A stretch of DNA of 64,000 nucleotides from Pulveribacter suum (GTDB taxonomy: Bacteria; Pseudomonadota; Gammaproteobacteria; Burkholderiales; Burkholderiaceae_C). The first letter of the stretch is position 1; the number at the start of each line of letters is the position of its first letter. The stretch spans positions 2,934,501-2,998,500 of the forward strand of contig NZ_CP027792.1 of the NCBI RefSeq assembly GCF_003013695.1. The letters run 5' to 3'. A program made the translations under genes and the position numbers. The notes under the pieces are model-generated. The model had not been told where the DNA came from. It searched no databases and worked only from the letters and a program-made list of their open reading frames with translations. Shown one piece after another: positions 50,473 to 60,256 of the stretch.

Positions 50473-50927
50473 GGCAGGATGAATCTGGGCAGCCACAAAA
50501 TGGCTTCGGCATTGGAGGACGAACGGCAGCGGTCAGCCGCCTCGCGCCAATTCAACCATGCATATTCCGTGTGCTCCCGCGGATTCAAGGCCACGGGCGT
50601 GTCGGCCGGCACCTGCAAGCCAAACACCCGCTCGGTGTTGTGCCACACCCCGGGGGCGTAGCGGTGCTGCCATTCGGGGTAGATGGCGTAGGTGTTCTCC
50701 AGGCCCCAGTCGGTCAGCAGGCAGCCGGCAGCGCCTGCCTGGATACCCGTTTCCTCGGCCACCTCGCGCGCGGCCGCCTCGCGCCAGGGTTCCTCTGGCC
50801 AGTCCTTGCTGCCGGTCACCGACTGCCAGAAGGGCTGACCTTCGTGCAGCGCGGCGCGGCGCAGCAAGAGCACGTCCAGCGCGCAGGTGTGGATGACCAC
50901 CAGAACGGATTCGGGAATCTTGGGCAT
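50469..50927 (-). CDS. nudB: Dihydroneopterin triphosphate diphosphatase
   Basis: Nudix hydrolase that follows FolE in folate synthesis. The 152-residue protein has the Nudix box GSKDWPEEPWREAAAREV then EETGI, and the YAPGVWHNTERVFGLQVP segment seen in NudB. It opens the nudB-EEP-clsB operon. In many related genomes it directly follows aspS; here two unrelated genes separate them. Confidence 0.9.
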   Translation of the reverse strand: MPKIPESVLVVIHTCALDVLLLRRAALHEGQPFWQSVTGSKDWPEEPWREAAAREVAEETGIQAGAAGCLLTDWGLENTYAIYPEWQHRYAPGVWHNTERVFGLQVPADTPVALNPREHTEYAWLNWREAADRCRSSSNAEAILWLPRFILP

Positions 50928-51008
50928 GGCAAAGGCAGTATGGGCGCGGCAGGCACGGGTTTCAAAACGTTATATTCGCGCCCTTTCTCGCCCTCCCGCT
51001 GCCCGCTG

Positions 51009-52553
51009 ATGCGCACGCCTGCCCTCCCGAACGCGACCACGCTGGCCTTCCTGGCCTGGACCGTCCTGTTTGCCCCGCCCCTGCTGGGTACGCCCGACCT
51101 GCGCACCGGGGTGCTCGTGCCCCTGTCGGCGCTGCTGTGGTGGCCCCTGGTGTACCTGCGCCCGACGCGCGCGCTGGCGCTGCTGGCGCTGGTGCTGGCG
51201 GGCGCGGCAAACGTGGTGCACATCCACTATTTCGGCGTGCTGGTGGACGACTCTTTCATGCTGACGGCAGCGCGCACCAACGCCGGCGAGCTGCGGGAGT
51301 TCGCCTCCGCCCTGTCGGTGGACGTGCTCGGCTGGCTGCTGGCGTGGCTGGCCGTGGCCACGCTTGCCAGCGTGCTGGTGCTGCGCCATGCCCCGCACTG
51401 GCGCGCGCTGCGCAGCCAGCCGGGCGGGCGGCGCGTGCTGTGGCTGGTGCTGTGCGCCTGGGTCGTGCTGTGCGGCTGGGCGTTCAGCCGCGAGTCGCTG
51501 TCCAAGCGCTTCGTCTACCGGTTGCGCCATGCCTATCCGCTGCAGGTGGTCTCGGCTGCGGTACGCCAGACGGAGATCGCCGCCGCCCTGCTGTACCAGC
51601 CGCGCCTGCCCACTGCGCCAGTGGCCGGGCCGCAGGTGGACACGGTGGTGGTGGTGCTGGGCGAAAGCGCCTCGGCGGCCCGCTGGTCGCTGCTGGGCTA
51701 TGCCCAGGAGGACACCAACGCACCGCTGCGCGCCATCGAAGGGCTGCAGACTGCCCGCACCATGGCCCACGGCTTCGTCACCTCGACCGCCCTGCCGTTC
51801 TTGCTCACGGGCATGGACATGGGCGCCAGCGTCGAGCAGGCCGCACCCACCTTCCTGGACCTGGCGCACAGCCCGCAGGCCGGCTACAAAACGTTCGTCT
51901 TCAGCAACTCGCGCGCCTTTGACACGCAGGAGGACTTTTTCCTGCGCGCCCTGCGCCGCTCGGCCGATGTCTATCGCAAGGTGGGCGACGGCGAGCACGA
52001 CGGCGTGCTGACCCCGCACCTGGAGGCCGCGCTGGCCGACCCCGCCCCGCGCAAGCTGATCGTGCTGCACACCTACGGCAGCCACACCCAGCTGGAGCAG
52101 CGCTACCCCGCCCGCGACTACCGCCTGCCAGACGCCTACGACAACACCATCCGCTACACCAGCGACCTGCTGGCGCAATGGATCGCCCTGGCCGACCAGC
52201 GCTCAGCCGCGCAAACGGCCCTGCTGCTGTACGCCAGCGACCACGGCATGATCCTGCCGCCCTGCGCGAGCGACTACCGCCACGGCCTGTCCGTGACCAG
52301 CCTAGAAGTGCCCCTGCTGGCCTGGGGCAACGCCCGCCTGCGCCAGTCCCTGTCCGAGCTGCTGCCCCGCTTCACCGAGCAGGACAAAGTGGACGCACGC
52401 CACAGCAACGCCCTGCTGGCCCGCCTGGCCCTGCGCGCCACCGGCTTCAGCGATGTGGCCGCCGCTCCTGCCTGGACCGAGACGGACGCGCCGCGCTACA
52501 AGGGGCGGCCCTGGGGCGAGGTGAAGCGGGGTGATGCCTGCACGCCGCAGTGA
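51009..52553 (+). CDS. Phosphoethanolamine transferase-like sulfatase-fold membrane protein
   Basis: A 514-residue inner-membrane enzyme of the EptA/OpgE superfamily. Five N-terminal helices (about 11-27, 34-50, 54-71, 103-125 and 142-160) precede a periplasmic sulfatase-fold domain. The nucleophile region is VVVLGESASAARWSLLGYAQ, with Ser where EptA has Thr; metal ligands are suggested in HTYGSHTQLEQRYP and YASDHGM. Probable substrate is phosphatidylethanolamine with lipid A, a glycan or another acceptor, which cannot be told. It is on the opposite strand to its neighbours. Confidence 0.85.
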   Translation: MRTPALPNATTLAFLAWTVLFAPPLLGTPDLRTGVLVPLSALLWWPLVYLRPTRALALLALVLAGAANVVHIHYFGVLVDDSFMLTAARTNAGELREFASALSVDVLGWLLAWLAVATLASVLVLRHAPHWRALRSQPGGRRVLWLVLCAWVVLCGWAFSRESLSKRFVYRLRHAYPLQVVSAAVRQTEIAAALLYQPRLPTAPVAGPQVDTVVVVLGESASAARWSLLGYAQEDTNAPLRAIEGLQTARTMAHGFVTSTALPFLLTGMDMGASVEQAAPTFLDLAHSPQAGYKTFVFSNSRAFDTQEDFFLRALRRSADVYRKVGDGEHDGVLTPHLEAALADPAPRKLIVLHTYGSHTQLEQRYPARDYRLPDAYDNTIRYTSDLLAQWIALADQRSAAQTALLLYASDHGMILPPCASDYRHGLSVTSLEVPLLAWGNARLRQSLSELLPRFTEQDKVDARHSNALLARLALRATGFSDVAAAPAWTETDAPRYKGRPWGEVKRGDACTPQ

Positions 52554-52593
52554 GCTGCGGGCCAGCGGGCAGGTGCCTCAGCTGGCCGCGCTT

Positions 52594-53532
52594 TCATTCC
52601 TCGGTGAAGAAATCTGAATCGATGCGCTTGAGCTGGTACGTGGCGGCCACAGACACGCCCAAATCGTGCTCAATCATCAGGTCCGCCAGGCGTTCGCCGT
52701 CGATCAGCACGACCTTGTAGTTGCTGTGCGCTGCGTAGTCGCGCGCTTCCTGGGTGAAGCGGGAGGTGGTGATGAACACGCCCTTGCTGGCGCGCTGGCC
52801 TGCCAGGGCGCCGACGAACTGCTGGATGTCGGGCCGGCCCACCACGTTCGCCCAGCGTTTGGCCTGCAGGTAAATGGCGTCTAGCCCCAGACGGTCTTCG
52901 TTGATGACGCCGTCGATGCCGCCATCGCCACTGCGGCCGACGGCGCGGCCCGCTTCCTCGCGGCTGCCGCCGTAGCCCATCTTGATCATGAGCTGCACGA
53001 CGAGGCGTTCGAAATAGGCAGGTGAGCAAGCAGCAATCCGCTCGAGTATTTCCGCGGTCAGGGCACCCTCTACCTCACGCTGAATGTCCGCCAGGCGCGC
53101 CTCCGGTGGAGCTGGTTCCGCTTCCTCGGCGCCTCCTGCGTCCACCGTCTTTCCCTGCTTTGTTTCCACGGCGTTCGCCAGCTGCCTTGCCTTCCAACGC
53201 CTATACCCCTGTTGCGCCAGAAGAAAATAACCTTGCTCTCCTTGGGCAAGAGCCTGCACGCCGGCATCTGTTAGGCCCCACAGGCCACGCTCCTTGACCA
53301 GGAATCCCGCCTTCACTGCGTCGACGGAAAAGAAATGGGCGTACATGCGCCAACGCGGCAACCCGTTGCTTTCGATAACCTCCCGCGCCCAATCATCAAG
53401 AGCCAGCCTGTCCTCTATCGTGTCCAGGATCTGGCTGGCTTTCATTTGAGCCTTGCGTTCGAGCAGCAACTCAAGCGCAGCAAACATGACCTTGGCGGCC
53501 AGGGTCTGGGACTTTGAAAGCGGCTTTTGCAT
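52594..53532 (-). CDS. mrr: Mrr-like restriction endonuclease
   Basis: A 312-residue protein with a winged-helix N-terminal domain (about 1-110) and a C-terminal Mrr_cat nuclease domain. The motif is GDGGIDGVINEDRLGLD then YLQAKRW, giving the D-(x)n-QxK catalytic set, after the FERLVVQLMIKMGYGG helix. Family members cut methylated DNA. It begins 67 bases after aspS, behind an aspS terminator, and its DNA is less GC-rich than the flanks, which suggests transfer. No methyltransferase is nearby. Confidence 0.9.
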   Translation of the reverse strand: MQKPLSKSQTLAAKVMFAALELLLERKAQMKASQILDTIEDRLALDDWAREVIESNGLPRWRMYAHFFSVDAVKAGFLVKERGLWGLTDAGVQALAQGEQGYFLLAQQGYRRWKARQLANAVETKQGKTVDAGGAEEAEPAPPEARLADIQREVEGALTAEILERIAACSPAYFERLVVQLMIKMGYGGSREEAGRAVGRSGDGGIDGVINEDRLGLDAIYLQAKRWANVVGRPDIQQFVGALAGQRASKGVFITTSRFTQEARDYAAHSNYKVVLIDGERLADLMIEHDLGVSVAATYQLKRIDSDFFTEE

Positions 53533-53544
53533 TCACGCTCCTAG

Positions 53545-53570
53545 AAAAAAGGGCGCCCCAAAGGGCGCCC
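53545..53570 (-). terminator. Intrinsic terminator of aspS
   Basis: Stem GGGCGCCC/GGGCGCCC, self-complementary arms with loop CAAA, followed on the minus strand by TTTTTT. It separates the aspS transcript from the mrr gene. Confidence 0.9.
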
Positions 53571-53599
53571 CTGTGATTGTGCCCAAGGCCCTGCCGGCC

Positions 53600-55399
53600 T
53601 CAGCCCGCAGCCACTCCCGGGTTGCGCAGGCGGATGTGCAGCTCGCGCAGCTGCTTTTCATCGACCGGCGACGGGGCCTGCGTCAGCAGGTCCTGCGCGC
53701 GCTGGGTCTTGGGGAAGGCGATCACGTCGCGAATGGACTCGGCGCCGGTCATCAGGGTGATGAGGCGGTCCAGGCCGAAGGCCAGGCCGCCGTGCGGGGG
53801 CGCGCCGTACTGCAGCGCATCCAGCAGGTAGCCGAACTTCAGGCGCTGGTCTTCGGGGCTGATGTTCAGCGCCGCAAAGACCTTGGCCTGCACCTCGGCG
53901 CGGTGGATACGCACCGAGCCGCCGCCCAGCTCCCAGCCGTTCAGCACCATGTCGTAGGCCTTGGCCAGGCACTGGCCCGGGTCGGTGTCCATCAGGTCCT
54001 CGTGGCCATCCTTCGGGCTGGTGAAAGGGTGGTGCACGGCCACCCAGCGGCCGTCTTCCTCGTCGTGCTCGAACATGGGAAAGTCCACCACCCACAGCGG
54101 CGCCCAGCGGTCCTCGAACAGCCCGCTCTTCTTGCCGAATTCGCTGTGGCCGACTTTCAGGCGCAGGGCGCCGATGCTGTCGTTGACGACCTTTTCTTTG
54201 TCGGCGCCGAAGAACAGCAGGTCGCCGTCCTGCGCGCCGGTGCGCTTGAGGATCTCGGCCAGCGCCGCGTCGTGGATGTTCTTGACGATAGGCGACTGCA
54301 GGCCCTCGCGGCCCTTGGCGGCCTCGTTGACCTTGATCCAGGCCAGGCCCTTGGCGCCGTAGATCTTCACGAACTCGGTGTACTGGTCGATCTCGCCGCG
54401 GCTGATGGCGCTGCCGCCCGGCACGCGCAGCGCGACCACGCGCCCGCCCTTGGTCGTGGCGGGGGTGGAGAACACCTTGAAGTCCACGTCGGCCATGACG
54501 TCGGTCAGCTCGGTGAATTCGAGCTTGACGCGCAGGTCGGGCTTGTCCGAGCCGAAACGGCGCGCCGCCTCCTGGTAGCTCATGGTGGGGAAGTCGCCCA
54601 GCTGCACGCCCAGCTGCGTGCTGAAGACCTCGCGGATCATGCGCTCGAAGATGGCGCGGATCTCCTCTTCACCCAAGAAGGACGTCTCGCAGTCGATCTG
54701 CGTGAACTCGGGCTGGCGGTCGGCGCGCAGGTCCTCGTCGCGGAAGCACTTGGTGATCTGGTAGTAGCGGTCGTAGCCGGCCACCATCAGCATCTGCTTG
54801 TACAGCTGGGGCGACTGCGGCAGCGCGAAAAACTGGCCGTCGTGCACGCGGCTCGGGACCAGGTAGTCGCGCGCACCTTCAGGCGTGCTCTTGCCCAGCA
54901 TGGGCGTCTCAATATCGATGAAGCCTTCTTTGTCCAGGAAGTTGCGCACCTGGATGGCGGTCTTGTAGCGCAGCATCATGTTGCGCTGCATGGCCGGGCG
55001 GCGCAGGTCCATGACGCGGTGGGTCAGGCGCGTGGTCTCCGACAGGTTGTCATCGTCCATCTGGAAGGGCGGCGTGACGGAGGGGTTGAGCACCACCAGC
55101 TCGTGGCACAGCACCTCGATCTGGCCGCTCTTGAGCTTGTCGTTGGTGGTTCCTTCGGGGCGCGGGCGCACCAGGCCCAACACCCGCACGCAGAACTCGT
55201 TGCGGATGTCTTCGGCCACCTTGAACATCTCCGGGCGGTCCGGGTCGCACACCACCTGCACGTAGCCTTCGCGGTCGCGCAGGTCGATGAAGATCACGCC
55301 GCCATGGTCGCGGCGGCGGTTCACCCAGCCGCACAGGGTGACGGTTTGGCCCATCAGGGCTTCGGTCACGAGACCGCAGTAGTGGGAGCGCATGGACAT
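53600..55399 (-). CDS. aspS: Aspartate--tRNA ligase
   Basis: Class II aminoacyl-tRNA synthetase, 599 residues. The N-terminal anticodon-binding OB fold ([20 protein letters not shown]) precedes motif 2 ([19 protein letters not shown]), a bacterial insertion domain and motif 3 ([10 protein letters not shown]). I chose ATG 55399 ([10 protein letters not shown]); an ATG two codons later is equally good. Upstream genes fmdB and the DUF502 protein are on the same strand, and a strong terminator follows. Confidence 0.97.
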   Translation of the reverse strand: MSMRSHYCGLVTEALMGQTVTLCGWVNRRRDHGGVIFIDLRDREGYVQVVCDPDRPEMFKVAEDIRNEFCVRVLGLVRPRPEGTTNDKLKSGQIEVLCHELVVLNPSVTPPFQMDDDNLSETTRLTHRVMDLRRPAMQRNMMLRYKTAIQVRNFLDKEGFIDIETPMLGKSTPEGARDYLVPSRVHDGQFFALPQSPQLYKQMLMVAGYDRYYQITKCFRDEDLRADRQPEFTQIDCETSFLGEEEIRAIFERMIREVFSTQLGVQLGDFPTMSYQEAARRFGSDKPDLRVKLEFTELTDVMADVDFKVFSTPATTKGGRVVALRVPGGSAISRGEIDQYTEFVKIYGAKGLAWIKVNEAAKGREGLQSPIVKNIHDAALAEILKRTGAQDGDLLFFGADKEKVVNDSIGALRLKVGHSEFGKKSGLFEDRWAPLWVVDFPMFEHDEEDGRWVAVHHPFTSPKDGHEDLMDTDPGQCLAKAYDMVLNGWELGGGSVRIHRAEVQAKVFAALNISPEDQRLKFGYLLDALQYGAPPHGGLAFGLDRLITLMTGAESIRDVIAFPKTQRAQDLLTQAPSPVDEKQLRELHIRLRNPGVAAG

Positions 55400-55496
55400 G
55401 GGAGGGAGCTCTTTTTCTTCCTGCGCCCCGGAGGCGCAACGGTGGTGATGAGGGTGCTGCGGGGCATGGGACTGCCGGTCTGGCCGCCCCGGGCAA

Positions 55497-56150
55497 CTAC
55501 TTGCCGGCCTCGGCAGCCAGGGGGTCGGGCGGGGCCACGACTCCCATCGAAACAATGTACTTGAGGGCCGCGTCGATGCTCATGTCCAGCTCCACGCAGT
55601 CGCTCTTGCGCATGAGCACGAAGTAGCCGCCCGTGGGGTTGGGTGTGGTCGGCACATAGACGCTGACGAACTCATCGCGCAGATGGGCCGCCACCTCGCC
55701 GCTGGGTGTACCGGTGATGAAGGCCACCGTCCACACGCCTTCGCGCGGCCACTGCACCAGCACGGCGGTGCGAAAGGCATTACCGCTCTCGGAAAACAGC
55801 GTGTCCGAGACCTGCTTGACGCTGGAGTAGATGGAGCGCACCACCGGGATGCGGCTGACCAGCGCGTCGCCCCACTCCACCAGCTTGCGGCCGGCAAAGT
55901 TGCTGGCAAAGGCGCCCACCACCAGCAGGATGCTCAAAGTGAGCAGCACGCCGAAGCCGGGAATGTGAAAGCCCAGCAGCCGGTCGGGCTGCCAGGAGCC
56001 GGGCAGGATGCCCAGCGTCTGATCCAGCGCGCCGACGATCCAGGACAGCACCCAGGCCGTGATGACGCCCGGCACCACCACCAGCAAGCCGGTGAACAGC
56101 CATTTGCGCACCGCTGCCATGGGGGTGGCCTTGCTCGGCTTTTCAGGCAT
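55497..56150 (-). CDS. DUF502 family membrane protein
   Basis: Conserved inner-membrane protein, 217 residues, with two helices (about 18-40 and 66-88) and the family motifs [33 protein letters not shown] and [14 protein letters not shown]. Function not established. It overlaps fmdB by eight bases and precedes aspS, an order kept in many betaproteobacteria. Confidence 0.92.
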   Translation of the reverse strand: MPEKPSKATPMAAVRKWLFTGLLVVVPGVITAWVLSWIVGALDQTLGILPGSWQPDRLLGFHIPGFGVLLTLSILLVVGAFASNFAGRKLVEWGDALVSRIPVVRSIYSSVKQVSDTLFSESGNAFRTAVLVQWPREGVWTVAFITGTPSGEVAAHLRDEFVSVYVPTTPNPTGGYFVLMRKSDCVELDMSIDAALKYIVSMGVVAPPDPLAAEAGK

Positions 56151-56409
56151 CAGAAGTGCCTGTAGCCGGCGCCGGGCTTGCGCTGGCAGCTACTTTTTCA
56201 GGAGCAGCCTCGGGGGCGGGCGGCTTGCGACCGCTGAAGTCGGTGGCATACCAGCCCGTGCCCTTGAGCTGAAAGCCCGGGGCCGTCAGCTGTTTGGCGA
56301 AGGCCGGGGCGCCGCAGGCCGGGCAGGTTGTGAGCGGGGCGTCGGCGATTTTCTGCAGCACGTCCCTGGCATGGCCGCAGGAGCCGCACTGGTAGGCGTA
56401 AATAGGCAT
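56143..56409 (-). CDS. FmdB-family zinc-ribbon regulatory protein
   Basis: An 88-residue protein with an N-terminal zinc ribbon: two CxxC pairs (CGSC at 8-11 and CPAC near 30-33) and the opening MPIYAYQCGSCGH. The C-terminal half is a low-complexity Ala/Pro/Glu tail whose codons overlap a copy of the dispersed repeat (56166-56199). FmdB-type proteins are thought to regulate amidase genes in some species but here the context is aspS. Overlaps the DUF502 gene. Confidence 0.9.
   Translation of the reverse strand: MPIYAYQCGSCGHARDVLQKIADAPLTTCPACGAPAFAKQLTAPGFQLKGTGWYATDFSGRKPPAPEAAPEKVAASASPAPATGTSDA
56166..56199. repeat. Dispersed semi-palindromic repeat inside the fmdB 3' end (copy L)
   Basis: CCGGGCTTGCGCTGGCAGCTACTTTTT, a shortened repeat copy, is translated as part of the FmdB tail (Lys-Val-Ala-Ala-Ser-Ala-Ser-Pro). 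Confidence 0.5.
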
Positions 56410-56445
56410 TGCAAAAACGCGCTGGAGGGCGAGGAAAAACCCGCA

Positions 56446-56451
56446 ATTATA
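56446..56451 (-). promoter_or_regulatory. Candidate fmdB-DUF502-aspS promoter -10 (TATAAT)
   Basis: TATAAT on the minus strand 37 bases before fmdB, inside the loop of a weak hairpin (GCCCGC, then GCGGGTTTTT) that could end the symporter transcript. No clear -35. Confidence 0.45.
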
Positions 56452-56478
56452 GGCAATGGCGGGCTTTTCCCGCGGCGT

Positions 56479-57930
56479 TCAGTCCAGGCCTGCCACGGGC
56501 TGGGCGGCCAGATGGGCGTTGCGCACGAACTGCGGCGCCAGCGACCCGCCGACCATGCCGCCCAAGGCCGCCAGCACGCCGGCCAGCTGCTGCGGGAAGG
56601 CGTCGCCCAGTGCCGGGGTCACCATGAACAGCACCCAGGTGCCGATGCCCAGCACCACGGCGCACAGCGCGCCCTGGGTGTTGGCGCGCTTCCAGTACAG
56701 GCCGAACACCAGCGGCACGAAGGCGCCCACCAGCGGCACCTGGTAGGCGCCGGAGACCAGCTCGAAAATCGGCGTGCCTTCCATCTTGATGGAGTAAATC
56801 AGCACGCAAACGGCGAACACGAAGACGCTGATGCGCATGATGCGCAGGTTCTCGTCGTCGCTGATATAGGTGGGGCGGAACTGGCGCCAGATGTTTTCGG
56901 TGAAGGTGACGGCCGGCGCCAGCAGCGTGGCCGAGGCGCAGGACTTGATGGCCGACAGCAGCGCGCCGAAGAACAGCACCTGCATGAGGACCGGCATGCG
57001 CTCCATGACCAGCGTGGGCAGCACCTTCTGCGGGTCGTCCTCCAGCAGCGCCGCGGTCTGCTCGGGCATGATGATCAAGGCGCTGGCCACCAGGAACATG
57101 GGCACGAAGGCGAACAGAATGTAGGCCGTGCCGCCGATCACCGTGCCGTGCGTGGCGGCCTTTTCGGTCTTGGCCGACATCACGCGCTGGAACACGTCCT
57201 GCTGCGGAATGGAGCCCAGCATCATGGTGATGGCCGCGCCGAAGAAGAAGATGACTTCGTGCCAGGTCGGCTCGGGCCAGAAGCGGAACATGTCGCGGCT
57301 GGTCGCCAGGTCGATGACCTTGCCGGCGCCGCCGGCCATGTCGGCGGCGAAGAACGACAGCGCCAGGAGGCCCACCACCAGGATGATCATCTGGATGAAG
57401 TCCGTCACCGCCACCGACCACATGCCGCCCCACAGGGTGTAGACCAGGATGGAAGCCACGCCGATGGCCATGCCCCAGGCGATGGAGATCGTCCCGCCCG
57501 ACAGCAGGTTGAACACCAAGCCCAGGGCCGTGACCTGCGCCGACACCCACCCCAGGTAGCTCAGCATGATGATCAGCGAGCAGACCACCTCGATGCTGCG
57601 CCCGTAGCGCTCGCGGTAGTAGTCGCTGATGGTGAGCAGCGACATGCGGTACAGCTTGGCGGCGAAGAACGCGCCCACCAGGATCAGGCACATGCCAGCG
57701 CCGAACGGGTCTTCCACCACCGCGTTCAAGCCTCCCTTGATGAACTTGGCCGGCACGCCCAGCACGATCTCCGAGCCGAACCACGTGGCGAACGTGGTGG
57801 TGATGATCATGTACATGGGCAGGTGCCGGCCGGCGATGGCGAAATCGGCTGTGTTCTGCACACGCCTGGCGGCCCACAGGCCGATGCCGATGGTGACAAA
57901 CAGGTAGGCGATCACCATGAAGAGCAACAC
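56479..57930 (-). CDS. Sodium:solute symporter family protein
   Basis: Twelve to thirteen helix transporter of 483 residues. The SSS features are in order: GRHLPMYMIITTTFATWFG after helix 1, VSAQVTALGLVFNLLSGG, LWGGMWSVAVTDFIQMII (a sodium-site helix), and SIPQQDVFQRVMSAK. It resembles proline/pantothenate-type symporters but the substrate is not evident. It follows ubiB after 72 bases and precedes fmdB. Confidence 0.9.
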   Translation of the reverse strand: MLLFMVIAYLFVTIGIGLWAARRVQNTADFAIAGRHLPMYMIITTTFATWFGSEIVLGVPAKFIKGGLNAVVEDPFGAGMCLILVGAFFAAKLYRMSLLTISDYYRERYGRSIEVVCSLIIMLSYLGWVSAQVTALGLVFNLLSGGTISIAWGMAIGVASILVYTLWGGMWSVAVTDFIQMIILVVGLLALSFFAADMAGGAGKVIDLATSRDMFRFWPEPTWHEVIFFFGAAITMMLGSIPQQDVFQRVMSAKTEKAATHGTVIGGTAYILFAFVPMFLVASALIIMPEQTAALLEDDPQKVLPTLVMERMPVLMQVLFFGALLSAIKSCASATLLAPAVTFTENIWRQFRPTYISDDENLRIMRISVFVFAVCVLIYSIKMEGTPIFELVSGAYQVPLVGAFVPLVFGLYWKRANTQGALCAVVLGIGTWVLFMVTPALGDAFPQQLAGVLAALGGMVGGSLAPQFVRNAHLAAQPVAGLD

Positions 57931-58002
57931 GTGGCAACTCCTGAAGGAAGAAGAGGGGTGGACGAGAGAGGGAAAGGAAAGGGGAAAGCGCGGAGGGTGC
58001 GC

Positions 58003-59571
58003 TTAGAACACCCGCAGGCGCGCGATGAGCTGCATCACGATCAGCCCCAGCAGGAAGCCGACGCCGCCATAGATCAGGGCCTGCAGCAGGCGGTTGGTGC
58101 GCTTTTGCTCGGCCAGCAGCGCCAGCAGCTCGGCGCGGCCCTCGCCCTGGCCGCGGCGGCTGAGGTACTCGTGCATCAGGCGCGGCAGTTCCGGCAGGAC
58201 CTTGGCGTAGCGCGGCGCCTCCAGCTGCAGCTCGCGCCACAGGCGCTTGGGGCCGAGCTGGTCGAGCATCCACTTTTCCAGGAACGGCTTGGCCGTGCTC
58301 CACAGGTCCAGGTCCGGGTCGAGCTGGCGGCCCAGGCCTTCGATGTTGAGCAGCGTCTTTTGCAACAGCACCAGTTGCGGCTGGATCTCCACCTGGAAGC
58401 GCCGCGAGGTCTGGAACAGGCGCAAGAGCACCATGCCCAGCGAAATTTCCTTGAGCGGCCGGTCGAAGTACGGCTCGCACACGGCGCGGATGGCCGACTC
58501 GAGCTCGTTCACGCGGGTGTTGGCCGGCACCCAGCCGCTTTCGATATGCAGCTGGGCCACGCGCTTGTAGTCGCGACGGAAGAACGCCACAAAGTTTTGC
58601 GCCAGGTACTCCTTGTCGGACTCGGTGAGCGTGCCGACGATGCCGAAGTCCAGCGAGATGTAGCGCCCGAACGTATCGGGGTCCAGGCTGACCTGGATGT
58701 TGCCCGGGTGCATGTCGGCGTGGAAGAAGCCATCGCGGAACACCTGGGTGAAGAAGATGGTCACGCCGTCGCGCGCCAGCTTGGGGATGTCCACGCCGGC
58801 CTCGCGCAGGCGCGCGATCTGGCTGATGGGCACACCGTTCATGCGCTCCATCACCAGCACGTCGGGATGGCAGTAATCCCAGAAGATCTCGGGGATCAGC
58901 ACCAGGCCGACGTCCTTCATGTTGCGCCGCAGCTGCGCGGCATTGGCGGCCTCGCGGATCAGGTCGAGCTCGTCGTGCAGGTAGTTGTCGAACTCGGCCA
59001 CCACCTGGCGGGGCTTTAGGCGCTTGCCGTCGGCCGACAGCCGCTCGACCCAGCCGGCCGTCATGCCCATCAGCTCCAGATCGCGGTCGATCACCGGCAG
59101 CATGCCCGGGCGCAGCACCTTGACGGCTACGTCGCGCTCGCGGCCGTGGCGGTCGCGGATGACGGCAAAGTGCACCTGGGCGATCGACGCGCTGGCCACG
59201 GGCGTGCGCTCGAACGAGACGAACACCTGATCGATGGGCCGGCGAAAAGCCCGCTCGATGGTCGCCACCGAGATCGCCGGGTCGAACGGCGGCACGCGGT
59301 CCTGCAGCAGCGCCAGCTCGTCGGCGATGTCCGGCGGCATCAGGTCGCGCCGGGTGGACAGCACCTGGCCGAACTTCACGAAGATGGGGCCCAGGCTTTC
59401 CAGCGCCAGGCGCAGCCGCACGCCGCGGGGCGCATCCAGCCGGCGCCCGAACGTGATCACGCGGGTGAACGAATGCAGCCAGGGATGGCGAAAGCTGGAC
59501 AGGACGACCTCGTCCAGGCCATGGCGCAGCACCACCCGCACGATGGTGAAGCCGCGGGCAAAGCGCCTCAT
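58003..59571 (-). CDS. ubiB: Ubiquinone biosynthesis protein UbiB
   Basis: Atypical ATPase/kinase-like protein needed for aerobic ubiquinone synthesis. The 522-residue protein has the KxGQ motif ([13 protein letters not shown]), the Ala-rich loop [10 protein letters not shown], Lys in VAVKVLRPG, the catalytic [11 protein letters not shown] and the metal motif LDFGIVG. Two C-terminal helices anchor it in the membrane. It overlaps ubiJ by four bases (ATGA). The pairing with ubiE and ubiJ is the classical set. Confidence 0.96.
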   Translation of the reverse strand: MRRFARGFTIVRVVLRHGLDEVVLSSFRHPWLHSFTRVITFGRRLDAPRGVRLRLALESLGPIFVKFGQVLSTRRDLMPPDIADELALLQDRVPPFDPAISVATIERAFRRPIDQVFVSFERTPVASASIAQVHFAVIRDRHGRERDVAVKVLRPGMLPVIDRDLELMGMTAGWVERLSADGKRLKPRQVVAEFDNYLHDELDLIREAANAAQLRRNMKDVGLVLIPEIFWDYCHPDVLVMERMNGVPISQIARLREAGVDIPKLARDGVTIFFTQVFRDGFFHADMHPGNIQVSLDPDTFGRYISLDFGIVGTLTESDKEYLAQNFVAFFRRDYKRVAQLHIESGWVPANTRVNELESAIRAVCEPYFDRPLKEISLGMVLLRLFQTSRRFQVEIQPQLVLLQKTLLNIEGLGRQLDPDLDLWSTAKPFLEKWMLDQLGPKRLWRELQLEAPRYAKVLPELPRLMHEYLSRRGQGEGRAELLALLAEQKRTNRLLQALIYGGVGFLLGLIVMQLIARLRVF

Positions 59572-60167
59572 GGCGGCGAGCGGTAAGAGGAGATGCCGCT
59601 GTCGCCGGCGCCGTGGGCGCCGACGTCGCGCTCCGATGCAGCGGCGCCCATGCGTGCGCCGACGAAGCGGCGCAGCGCTGCGGCCACGCGTTCGGCCACG
59701 CCTGCCACGGTGCGCGCAGGCGCATCGCCGATGATGCGGGCCAGGTCGTCCTCCACGTCCCAGCGCACGTTGTCCACCACCCAGTTGATGTCGGCGGCCA
59801 GCTGCACGTCGCCCTCGATGCGGATGGCGGGCCGCTCGCCGGCCAGGGCGCTGCGTGCCAGCGACAGCGGCGAGGCGTCAGCCACCTGCAGCCGCAGGTC
59901 GGGCGCGGCGCCCTCGGGGGCCAGGTCCAGCAGACCGGCCGGGGTGAGCTGCAGCGTCATGGAGAAGTTGCGCCATTGCACATGGGCCGTGCGGCCGGCC
60001 TGGCGTGCCAGGCGGTCCATCGCTTCACGCTCCTGCATCAGCACGTGGTTCAGGAACAGCACCGCGCGGTGCTGCACCTCGTGCACCAGCCAGGCCGGCG
60101 GTTGCGGGCCGGAAACGACGCGTTCCATGAGGCCGTCCAGAAACGAAAAAGGGGACTGCTTAGACAT
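59568..60167 (-). CDS. ubiJ: Ubiquinone accessory factor UbiJ
   Basis: SCP2-fold protein that binds isoprenoid intermediates and organises the Ubi complex. The 199-residue protein has hydrophobic N-terminal segments, [17 protein letters not shown], the [15 protein letters not shown] core and [15 protein letters not shown] near residue 140, followed by a Gly/Ser tail. Overlaps ubiB by ATGA. Sequence similarity in this family is weak, so position between ubiE and ubiB adds much support. Confidence 0.88.
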   Translation of the reverse strand: MSKQSPFSFLDGLMERVVSGPQPPAWLVHEVQHRAVLFLNHVLMQEREAMDRLARQAGRTAHVQWRNFSMTLQLTPAGLLDLAPEGAAPDLRLQVADASPLSLARSALAGERPAIRIEGDVQLAADINWVVDNVRWDVEDDLARIIGDAPARTVAGVAERVAAALRRFVGARMGAAASERDVGAHGAGDSGISSYRSPP

Positions 60168-60194
60168 AGCCCCCGATTATTCCCCGAAGTGGTG

Positions 60195-60228
60195 GCTGCA
60201 CTGTCGGCTTTTTGGCCGAGCGTGCAGC
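60195..60228 (-). other. Two-tier hairpin between the Tim44-like gene and ubiJ
   Basis: Outer stem GCTGCAC/GTGCAGC (60195-60201, 60222-60228) and inner stem TCGGC/GCCGA (60204-60208, 60215-60219) separated by a 2x2 internal loop, with a six-base loop. No T-run follows on the minus strand, so it is not a classical terminator. Confidence 0.55.
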
Positions 60229-60256
60229 GCCCTCTTCGCTGACTGAGCGTGGTGGA

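Noticed and set aside
45427..50661. A 1744-codon open frame on the plus strand across folE, the 706-residue gene, clsB and nudB
   Set aside because: It crosses convincing genes on both strands; long antisense or alternate frames are expected at this GC content and its translation has no domain features.
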